NCBI RefSeq assembly: GCF_021869535.1
Contig: NW_026262668.1
Location: forward strand, 21,519,732-21,583,731
Direction of reading: 5' to 3'
DNA: 64,000 nucleotides
Source: Mytilus californianus
Lineage: Eukaryota > Mollusca > Bivalvia > Mytilida > Mytilidae
Every line of letters begins with the position of its first letter. The stretch's first letter is position 1. The notes beneath the pieces are model-generated. The model worked only from the letters and a program-made list of their open reading frames with translations. It ran no database searches and was not told the origin of the DNA. The position numbers and the translations under genes were made by a program. Positions 1-64,000 of the stretch are shown piece after piece.

Positions 1-420
1 ATTGGCATATATACTATATTTTTTGGCTCCCTTATCAACTTCGCAAATATAATACTTTCACTTGGCAGGAAATTTCATCTTAATATTAGCTGGAAATTCA
101 AACTTATATTGTTCTGGGCCGCAAATTTTGGACTAAATGTATGATGGGAGAAATGGGTGAACACCTATTATTCCTTAATATTAGAATCTTAAGATATTGG
201 AAAAGAATGTAATTTATATCTAATGATTTTTTAATACAAGAAGCACTGAAATGGATGAAAAATCTTTTTTTTATTTGGCTCTCGAGTAATTAAGATAAAA
301 ATGTTTTATATCATGTACTTTGCAAAACAAATTGAATGAAGTATTATTTTAAATGAGTCACTTAGTTAATGTATACTATATATTAAAACTGTATTGGTAT
401 ATGCAATATTTTGTAATAAA
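1..420. other. AT-rich stretch, nothing recognised
   Basis: No coding exon, array or element end was recognised. It is ordinary AT-rich flanking DNA upstream of the LINE remnant. Confidence 0.4.
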
Positions 421-499
421 ATCTAAAGGAACCAGAAAACTTATCGAGAACTTAAATGGACTACCCTTATTTCAATCGTAGCCAAGAATGCAAACTCAA

Positions 500-1140
500 C
501 CGTGACTAGGATTCCTGATAAGGAATTTGAGATATTGCCGACAAGAATGCAAGAAAACCGCATATATTTCACTGGTCAATAATGGAGTATGAAGCAATAG
601 TATATGGGATCCCTATGAACATCAAAAAGCTTGAAAGAATACAGCGACAAGCTGTGAGTTTTATAACGAGGAGGCTACAAATCCAGAGAAGATGGTTGCG
701 TCTCAAACACGCTCACCAAAGGCAAACAGACAAAATGCTTAAGCCAGAAGCTAGTATTTCTGTACAAAGTGGTTGAGGGGCTGGTTCTTGCTATAGAACC
801 TGACAAATTTAAAAAAAAAAGCTCGTCCAAAAAGAACAATTGCTGCCAAGGGATTTGACAATTATCAGTCAATAAATATTGTGGAAAAAGAGATCAAGAA
901 CTACACAAAGTGTTTTGAGATTTCAGCGATCAAAATCCCACATTCCAACTCATTTTTCGTAAAAACAGTAATCGAGTGGAACCTCCTTGAGGACACTGTA
1001 GTGCGCACACCGAGCGTTGACAGCTTTAGATACTGCTCGCGTGCACCGTCAATAAATCATCTGCGCTCTCTCTACCATTGTATTAAAGCCAGAATTGGTA
1101 TCCCGAACGTATTCCTACAGATACAGATACAGATCTAGAA
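500..1140 (+). pseudogene. Degenerate LINE reverse transcriptase C-terminal tail
   Basis: Three reading frames together resemble the C-terminal end of a non-LTR retrotransposon reverse transcriptase. Around 515-590 a frame shows a run of Arg, Cys and Gln-Glu-Cys typical of the segment before the last RT motif. Around 582-660 it carries the hallmark KKLERIQRQAVSFIT (consensus 'KLERIQRQAARFITG'). Around 881-1030 the stretch with KCFEI, NSFFVKTVIEWN and VRTPSVDSFR corresponds to the family's C-terminal 'NSFF-RT--WN-L---VV----V-SF' pattern. Stops and frameshifts separate these blocks, so this is a dead 5'-truncated copy. The family name (Jockey/CR1-like) is an inference from the motif style. Confidence 0.7.
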
Positions 1141-1405
1141 TGATCATGGTACTGGATCGACATATACTAGGAGCTGTCTCCTCTGGAAATTTTGTCAATG
1201 ACCATGATCGTAAAACTATGAAACATTCTTTTTTATTACCATTGTATTAAAGCCAGTATTGGTATCCACAACGTATTCCTACAGATACAGATACAGATCT
1301 AGAATGATCATGGTACTGAATCGACATATACTAGGAGTTGTCTCCTCTGAATATTTTGTCAATGACCATGATCGTAAAACTATGAAACAGTTTCTTTTTT
1401 TATTA
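1073..1405 (+). repeat. 164-bp tandem duplication at the LINE tail
   Basis: Two nearly identical copies begin at 1073 and 1237, each starting TACCATTGTATTAAAGCCAG. Each contains a short ACAGAT run and a pair of inverted motifs (ATGATCATGG and CCATGATCGT). They follow the LINE coding remnant directly, so they are probably a duplicated 3' tail of that element. Confidence 0.75.
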
Positions 1406-1409
1406 CACA

Positions 1410-2090
1410 CCTTTTTACCAAAGTGACACCCTGCCGCTTTGACTTGTCAGATAGAAGATCTCGCCATTTGCATGACCGAAGCAATTATCTCCAATCTGCT
1501 TACCCTAATTTCATTTCCCCATGAAAATCTTTGAACATGATTTGGGGTTTTGGCTAGGGGTTGCGGGGGAGGGCTGTCCGGGAATATTTTGAAGAGTAAA
1601 AAGGTGGCAAACTGTAAGACGGGGTAGCCTGGGATCCTGGCTCACTGTTCGACAGAAGAGCCAGGCGGAATACAACAACATGGTTTCGTCAATTGGATAT
1701 TAGAATGATTCATAAAATTATTTTTAATTTCATATGAAATGCAAATTTCAAAATATGTAGCTTATATAATACAAACGTTATTGATTAACATCGTGAATCA
1801 ACTGTTAATTAACGATCCGATCGACAGCAGTTGATAATGAGGGAATCGGGAAAATTTTGTTCTTTTTGTTTTGTAAATTTTTATAGAACGAAAAATCAGG
1901 TTGTGGCAATCCTTAGCTTCATGAACAGAAAAAATTTAGTAGGCATGTACAAATGAATATCAATATATTATATATATACATGTATGTCAGCCCTCCCCCT
2001 GAGGACTCAGTCAGAATAAAATGGTCCGATAATAGCATTTTAGGATTAATAGAAACCGTTTTTACCTGGATTTTTACGTACTGATGTAGC
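1410..2090. other. Non-coding stretch, nothing recognised
   Basis: Mixed AT-rich sequence with a short G-rich patch near 1550-1640. No exon, element end or array was identified. Confidence 0.4.
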
Positions 2091-2092
2091 TT

Positions 2093-2245
2093 TTTATAGC
2101 CGACTATATGGATTGGTTTTTTTTCATTGTTGAAGGCCGTACGTTGCCTATAATTGCTTACATCGACTTTTATATTTAAACTTTGGTGGATAGTTGTCTC
2201 ATTGACAATCATTCTGTTTATTACCACATCTCCTTATATCTATTT
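2093..2245 (+). repeat. Dispersed repeat, GTTGAAGGCCGTACGG family, copy 1
   Basis: The segment runs from 'TTTTATAGCCGACTAT' through 'TTGAAGGCCGTACG', 'TTGCCTATAATTGCTTAC' and 'ATAGTTGTCTCATTGACAAT' to 'ACCACATCTCCTTATAT'. The same ordered blocks occur near 12.85, 13.16, 20.77, 34.76 and 60.8 kb. It is one of the commonest interspersed repeats of mussel DNA. No coding capacity is seen. Confidence 0.8.
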
Positions 2246-2563
2246 ACCCGAATAATCCAGTCGCTATGTTCCGCTAATATACGATTACACCATTAACATC
2301 GCAAGTAGGAGAGATCGATTAACGTGGAAGGAATGAACTATTTGGGTTGTATTTTTATATAGTTTCCGTTCTCGAACGATACGGCCACCTGTCGTCTTCA
2401 GAAAACAAAATGTTCTGTATACAGTCTAGTCACATAATTTCGTGGATACATAAGTTCGTGGACTTCCGGAAATCCCAAATATTTCGCATGCGTGTTATTG
2501 TTATGACGTCATCATTCGCATGTTTTGATTGCTATAGGATATCCGTACAACGTCAACATACAA

Positions 2564-4987
2564 AATGAATCTCGTCGTTTCTAGCAAGGTAAGACTTATT
2601 ACTTATTTATTTAATTAGCAAAATGGCTGATTTTACTTATTTCCTAATTTGACTAATTTCCATCGACCTCGATACTTTTATTCCAAAGTTATTATCCAAA
2701 ATCCAAGTGTCGTCTGGTTACTCTTCTTTCTAATGAACAATATCACGTGACTAACAAGGAGATTCCCTGTCACCCAACAAAATCTATGGAACGCAATCAG
2801 TGTCATAATCTTATATGTTTTTGATGTATTTTAGCGATAAAAGATGAATTTTGGTTTATCGAATGAACTTCAAAGGAGTTATTGAGCACAGTTCTTGTAA
2901 ATTAAGTTCAACTTACGTTAATTACTGGGTAGTATAGAGGATTTGTATACACAATTTTATTTTATTGTGTATTTATTTGTTTTGCTAAAAGTTTTTTGTA
3001 TCACAAAATTATTAGTGTTATTTTTTTAATATTTTACAGGTTCAACTTAAAAGGCAGAAATACAAGTCGAATTCACAAACAAAACTGACTAATCTTATCT
3101 GGATGTTACTGACAAGAAGCTTAGTGTTGCCAAGGCTGCAAGGAATTATTGTCTTACTGAACAGACACTAAGAGACCGTGTATTGGGCCACATCTTTATA
3201 GACAACGTAAAGTCTGGACAAACACCAGTTTTTGACTGTGAACAGGAGACAAGATTGGTTCAGCACATAAAAGAAATGGGTGCAGTAGGATATGCATACA
3301 CCAGAGCTGAAGTGGTGGATCTTGGATCTGAGTATGCTGTTCACTTGGGTATAAAGACAAAAGACGACAAGCAGCTGTCATTGAGATGGTTTTACAGCTT
3401 CATGGGTAGATGGCCTGAACTAAAGGTATGGAGACCTAAAACCATCTCAGAACTTAGAGCAAAGGCAACCTCAAGGGCATCAATTTACAGGTACTTTGAT
3501 GAACTTAACCGTATAATGGAAAAATATCAGCTAAAAGACAAGCCACAGAGTATCTATAATGTTGATGAGAAGGGTTTACAACCAAACTATAAACCACCAA
3601 ATGTTGTGGCCTCTGCAGAATATGTACCCTCTACCTTGTCTTCGGAAAAAGGTCAAACAACAACTGTAATGGGATTTGGTTATGCCTTAGGACATCAAAT
3701 TCCACCATATTTTATTTTCGCTGGTAAACGTATGAGACAGGAGTTGTTAGAAGGGGCCACACCAAGTGCTGATGGGTCTGTCAGTGAAACTGGATGGTCC
3801 AATTCAGAGATATTTCAGTCCTACCTGGAAAATCATTTTATTAAATACGTGGTCACAGGACTAACATAACACCAGATATCATTGATTCGGCAGTAGAGAA
3901 AAAAATTATCTTGTATATTTTGCCTCCTCACACCAGCCATGTTCTTCAGCCCATGGATGTTGGTTGTTTTGGGCCTTTCGCAAGAATCTACAGTTCAGAA
4001 TGTCATAAATTCCAACGTACCCATTCAGCAGTAATTAACAAATACAACTTATGCTCTATTTCCTGCAAATCCTACAATTCTGCTCTTTCTCCTTCAAATT
4101 TGCAGTCTGCTTTCCGTAAATCTGGTATTTACCCGTTAGATAGAGATGCTATAGATCAGTCCTTGTTTTATATTTCTGATGCTATTCATAGACAGAGCCA
4201 ATCAGAGGAAAATACCAAAGTTGATGATATCCCTGCCATTGAAAATGAAACAACTGAACCAGTTAATTTAATGTCCGATTTAGAGATCAATGCAGACACA
4301 GAACCTATATTATCAAACCAGGAAAATGAAAACATTCAGATTTATGTAGCTGAAAAAATTACTGACGAAAAAACAGATGAAAATACAACTTTCTTCACTG
4401 CAAAATCAACAAATTTGTCCAAGAAAAATCCACCAAAACAGGAAAGACGTTCCATCTACAAGATAGTAGCAGGAAAGGCAATTACAGAACCAGAGACACG
4501 TCAAGAAATAAAGGAGTACATTGCACAGTCAACGTCAAGGACCAAGTCTAAAACAAACAATAAATCAACAAAACATAACATTAACCAAAATGCTAAGAAA
4601 ACAACAACTAAACGTAAACAAAATGGTTCATCATCTTCTTCCAGTTCAACAACCACAAACAAGAAATTAAAGCAGAATCAACAAGATTCACAACAGCCAG
4701 GTCCATCAGGACTACAAAAAATAGTTGTTTCTGACGGTTCAATTACAGATGAAGATGATCAAGATGATGATAACACATTGTGTTGTGTTTGTAACATGTG
4801 GCAGCCAAAGGAGTTACAGGATTGCATCTCCATTGTATTCACACAATGGGCCAAATGTGAATTTCTACAATGTGATCATTTGACTCATCTTAAATTTTGC
4901 TGTGATGTCTCCGTCCTACGCAGGTCAGATAAATTTTACTGCCCATGTCATGGCTTACCCTGCAAACAGAAAGAAACTGAAGAATAA
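2564..4987 (+). pseudogene. pogo-like DDE transposase with C-terminal PHD-like finger, broken
   Basis: The start is probably ATG 2564, giving an 8-residue exon ending AAG|GTAAGA at 2587. The next exon follows TTTTACAG at 3040. The helix-turn-helix part (AARNYCLTEQTLRDRVLG) lies in another frame after a frameshift near 3095. The block 3183-3869 carries the first catalytic aspartate in a YNVDEKGLQ motif. The block from about 3865 to 4987 carries LPPHTSHVLQPMDVGCFGP, which includes the third catalytic aspartate. Between them a deletion of the region around the second aspartate changes the frame near 3860, so the enzyme cannot be functional. A Ser/Thr/Lys/Asn-rich linker follows, then a Cys/His cluster (CCVC ... 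CDHLTHLKFCC ... YCPCH) that fits a PHD finger. Family assignment is confident; the intron is inferred from splice consensus. Confidence 0.8.
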
Positions 4988-5700
4988 TGATAACGATATA
5001 CATTTGATAATTGTTTGACCGTTTCCAGTTATTCATATTTAAAGACATTTACTGTGCCAGTTCTTTATTAACAGTTGGAACACTTTTGAGTTGTGAACAT
5101 TTGCTTGATTTTATAAATTTGAACTTTATCTTCTGTGGAAAGAAATTTAATCATGATTCCAAAGGAAAAAATTGACTGAACTGTATCTTTAAGCACATTT
5201 TTTTTAATTAATGGTAAGTAAAAATAATTGTTATTAGCAACTTTTGATTTTATATTGTTACTTATAATTTTAATAATTTTTTAAAAGTTAAAAATATTTT
5301 TTTTTATTTTTTTGGTGTTTCCATTTTTTATTTTTGTAAGGTTTTCAGTCTCCAAAAAATTAAAATTAAATACTTGGTCTTTAAAAACAATGTATTTATT
5401 TTTACTGAACTGAACATGTACAAAAATATTATTGTATAAAATTACAATTTTATGCTCACCACTGGGCTTCCATACTCTGTGTTCTTCTTGTGTTATTATT
5501 AGAACGAACTTTTCCCACGAAAATAGGTGACGTACTTGGCATCCAATGGCGATTTGTTTACACTAGAAATGTAGGTCATATCAAAGAAACTATGAAACGG
5601 AAAGAATCAAACTAACTTGTATTATTTTAAGGTAACATTATCGACATAAAAAACAAATGGCTATTTATTAGTTTTACCGCATTCCGTTTGAATAGTCTTA
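4988..5700. other. Transposon 3' non-coding part
   Basis: AT-rich untranslated part of the pogo element, with poly-T tracts near 5290-5340. No second gene was seen. Confidence 0.5.
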
Positions 5701-5926
5701 TATCCACGAATATAGGTGACACTACCGTACATGCCATATACAAATAAAAATGTTATAATTCTAATGTGTTCTTTTAGATGCATTTGCTGTACATATATGA
5801 TTGATTTAAATTACTTAGGTATATATATTTACTCCATATGGAGGTGCTCCTACTTACAGAAGGCTGATTCACCGAAGAAGAAACCGAGCGCCATCTGTCG
5901 TCATAATGATCGTTAGCATAATACAA

Positions 5927-6210
5927 CAATGACAATTTACAAATCGACATTTAACGAATCGACAAGTTACAAAACATCAATGTACAAATTGACAATTTAC
6001 AAATCTACATTTAACGAATCGACAAGTTACAAAACATCAATATACAAATTGACAATTTCCGAATCGACATTTTACGAATCTACAAGTTACAAAACATCAA
6101 TATACAAATTGACAATTTACAAATCGACAATTTACGAATCGACAAGTTACAAAACATCAATATACAAATTGACAAATCACACAGTTACAAGTTACAAATT
6201 GACAAGTTAC
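5927..6210 (+). repeat. 60-bp tandem array just upstream of GDA exon 1
   Basis: About 4.5 copies of a 60-bp unit, each containing GACAATTTACAAATCGACAT, GACAAGTTACAAAACATC and TACAAATT. The unit is itself built from short GACAA-TTAC-AA modules, and the last copy decays into such modules. It ends about 110 bp before the GDA ATG, so it lies where a 5' UTR or proximal promoter would be. The 126-residue open frame (Tyr/Lys/Ser/Thr-rich) that runs through it is a by-product of a unit length divisible by three. Confidence 0.9.
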
Positions 6211-6318
6211 GAAGTAAGAATTTTGACCCCGTTGGCTTTCCATATATATTATCATGTCCAAGATTTAACCCAAGTTACTTTTCACCTTGTAACCAATTCT
6301 TCGGGCTAGACATTAAAT

Positions 6319-61678
<55,360 letters not shown>

Positions 61679-61896
61679 TTTTTCTGTGGAAACAATCAAA
61701 CAGTATTACTACTTAAACTCAGAGTGAAAGCCAACTACATGAAAATCAGATGTATATACATACGTGGCTTTTAATCAGTATCTTATGTTACACGAACATT
61801 TTTTTCTTCATGTTTTACGAATACTACCTCGTGGAAATATATGTATTTCTATTATATCATTCTCAGTTTGTCAACGAAATATCTTCAAAGTTAACG

Positions 61897-61902
61897 AATA
61901 AA
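61897..61902 (+). promoter_or_regulatory. GDA: Candidate GDA polyadenylation signal
   Basis: First AATAAA after the stop codon, about 220 bases downstream. In AT-rich DNA the hexamer is common by chance. Confidence 0.4.
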
Positions 61903-61909
61903 ACTAGTT

Positions 61910-62840
61910 ATGGGATTTATGTCAGATATCTTGTGCTATGAAGAATATAGGGAAATTGATGAAACACTTGAAATCAAATTGTGCAAAGTGTGATTCAACG
62001 AAACAGCTCTGTTTATAATGTAGTTATTCATCTACATATGTTTCATGTGAATACTTCAACATCAATATTCCTTTGGAATCCAACTTTTAATGGAGTTCTT
62101 TATTCTCCGAACAATGAACTAAGACATACAAACTGATCTTTTTAATTCATCTTTAACTTGGCTTACAACGCGATGCAATAATTCATTAACCAGATTCGAT
62201 GTCATTAACTAATGAATACGTTAGGCGTATTATATATATAGGCAGTATACTGAAGTTATTTATGCAAGAATTTGTATTTAATCAAAAATTATAATCAGTG
62301 TTTGGCTCAGTACGAAAAATGTCTATGTTGCAGATGATTTAAAAAAATGACATATTCGCCTATTTTTGTATAGAAATTTTGACTTTCTCCAAGTTTTTAC
62401 CTCCATAATGGTCTTCATAGTCTCACTGCGATAAGAGTAGATGATAGTTCAAACGTTTTTCACTCTCATATTTATGTGTTCACCTGATCTGTAACTGACA
62501 TATGTATACTACGGTGTATTTTTACCTGTGCCACCGATGGTGGAAGCAGGTCTGGTAACCTCATCACGTTGTCCATCTGAACGAAAACCTTAGAGGGTAT
62601 CGACTTAATTTGCATCACCCATTACATCAAAAGTTTTCCGCAATTAAATTTGAATATTTTTAAGAATTTAAAGTTCAGGAAAAATTGCCTTTAGAAGATT
62701 TTGACTATAATTCTTTTAAGATTCCTTTTAGTCATATAGCTCAAGGGTTATGCATCCTGAACATTCATGTGTTTGCGGGGCCTGCGGAAGCGAGATAGGG
62801 ATTCTTCATTCCGTCGTCGGCAACGTCTACATCTAGGTAT
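61910..62840. other. GDA 3' flank, nothing recognised
   Basis: AT-rich sequence. No second gene was seen. Confidence 0.4.
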
Positions 62841-62844
62841 ATTA

Positions 62845-63340
62845 GGTTCATTTACTTTGTCAAAGCTTCATGGAATTTTGTAAAACTTGGACAGACGCTT
62901 TTATGATCAAAACTGATATCCAGAACAACAGTTTATTTTTTTTTTGTGTTTCCATTTTGTACCGATACCTTGACTTAATTGTTGGTTTTTTTTTGCAGTT
63001 AAAATTTAGATACAGTCTAAAGTAAAAGATTTGAAGACACCAATAACTTTGTAAAGCTTTCATGGAATTTTACAAAGCTTGGCCACATGCACTTCCATTA
63101 TCTGAAGACAGTATCCAGAGCAACATTTTCCCCCATTTGATCCCAAATTTTCCCCTCTGTTACTACAAAATGAACAAAGCTTTTGTAGTTTACATTTAGA
63201 TACAGTTAGGAGCAGTATTGAGTTAAAGTTTATAAATAATCATTAACTTTGTAAACCCTAATAGAATTTTAACAGCTTGGAAAGAAGCTTTTTTTATGAT
63301 TAAGAGATGACACTCAAGCAAAATGTTTGCTGACTGGACA
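62845..63340 (+). repeat. Degenerate ~195-bp tandem units
   Basis: Three decayed units with '(A)CTTTGT(C/A)AA(A)GC', 'CATGGAATTTT', '(A)GCTTGG', 'ATTTAGATACAGT' and 'AT-CAGA(G/A)CAAC', similar in style to the internal units of the AGCTCACC elements. A CCGTCGTCGGC motif sits just upstream (62812-62823). Confidence 0.6.
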
Positions 63341-63609
63341 TAAGCTTTATTATGATAAAGAAATAGCATATAAAGAAAAAATAGATTTGTTTTTGGTTTT
63401 CAATATCTTTCTGATAAATTGACTTAGGTTTTAAAAGTAAACATTGCATTTTTTAACTGACAGCAGCCATTGCAAGCGAGTCAATTGCAAATGATTCTGT
63501 GGAACCCTTTACGATTTTTTATTTGATTTTAGTGGTCCGGATGGGTAAATACAGCAACCGCTTTGGACGCATCAAATGTATTAAGTGGTATATTTTTTTC
63601 TAGACTTTG

Positions 63610-64000
63610 AAAAAAACCGAACAATTTATACATTTCATACGTTCAAAACGCTTTCTGCAGTTACCTACACCAGGAACGCTCAAAGCCGAGTATGTTAAAG
63701 TCGAGGATGCAACAGTTGCAGAGCGATATGAGCAAAAAGCACCTAAAATAGTAGCCATCTATGCTCAACATTTGCCTCAGGGAGGTGGGACCGTTTTTTC
63801 TTCAGAAAGGTTGATTATAAATCCTGTCAGATGAACTGATGATACCGTCGGTGACTCATAGTCTAACAGTAGCGATATCGACTAAGTGCTGTAAAAAACT
63901 TTATAAATGTCATGCATCCGAATCGCTTTTCTGGATTTACCTTCATCAGGAACGCTCAAAGCCGAATATTTGAAAGCCAAGGATGTATAAGAACAGACAC
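63610..64000 (+). repeat. CATCAGGAACGCTCAAA dispersed repeats at the window end
   Basis: 'TACACCAGGAACGCTCAAAG' (63665) and 'TTCATCAGGAACGCTCAAAG' (63944) mark two copies. The 75-codon frame over the first is a repeat translation with no recognised family. The second copy is cut by the window edge. Confidence 0.65.

Larger units (their letters stand above)
2422..5727 (+). mobile_element. pogo/Tigger-type DNA transposon, inactivated
   Basis: The ends are imperfect inverted repeats. The left end is CAGTCTAGTCAC, then TTCGTGGATA and TAAG. The reverse complement of the right end reads CGGTAGTGTCAC, then TTCGTGGATATAAG. Each end is flanked by TA (2420-2421 and 5728-5729), as expected for Tc1/mariner/pogo insertion. 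The interior holds a pogo-like transposase in broken frames (see 2564-4987). A second end-like block (CCACGAAAATAGGTGAC, 5516-5532) lies inside the right end. The element is about 3.3 kb. Boundaries come from hand alignment, so a shift of a few bases is possible. Confidence 0.65.

Overview
This window is eukaryotic DNA, AT-rich and crowded with introns and repeats. It most likely comes from a bivalve mollusc, probably a mussel of the Mytilus type. That rests on recognised dispersed repeat families (the 'GTTGAAGGCCGTACGG' family, the AGCTCACCTGGCCC element, hammerhead-type repeats) and on the gene structure; no database search was possible. No bacterial operon, CRISPR array, tRNA or rRNA gene was seen.

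One host gene organises the window: guanine deaminase (GDA), plus strand. Thirteen coding exons were assembled by hand from 6319 to 61678. All splice phases agree and give 1344 coding bases, i.e. 447 residues plus stop, close to the roughly 450 usual for the family. An in-frame stop lies just before the ATG, and every metal ligand of the amidohydrolase site is present (H77, H79, H234, H273, D324 in the predicted protein). One intron, after exon 3, needs a GC donor.

Layout. 0.4-1.4 kb: broken LINE reverse transcriptase tail. 2.4-5.7 kb: inactivated pogo/Tigger-type DNA transposon with terminal inverted repeats. 5.9-6.2 kb: 60-bp array just before GDA exon 1. Intron 1 (16 kb): 44-bp minisatellites in inverted arrangement, a nested element with 161-bp repeats, several foldback hairpins, small MITEs, a SINE-like retroposon, and a 33-bp array running up to exon 2. 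Introns 2-4 hold the most unusual structures: a 93-bp array of mini-exon copies in front of exon 3, and, behind exon 4, a 64/66-bp array of exon 4 copies that grades into a 2.5-kb 51-bp satellite. Introns 5-7 hold a MITE with 9-bp target duplication, a hammerhead-like motif with a derived 35-bp array, a 46-bp array and a 39-bp array. Intron 8 holds a duplicated dead copy of exon 8 and a defective Ty3/gypsy LTR retrotransposon with three LTRs. Introns 9-12 and the 3' flank hold tandem duplications and dispersed repeats.

The recurring theme is that short tandem arrays sit next to GDA exons. In two cases they are made of exon sequence, including splice sites and the reading frame. Almost all long open frames in the window are translations of such arrays and not genes.
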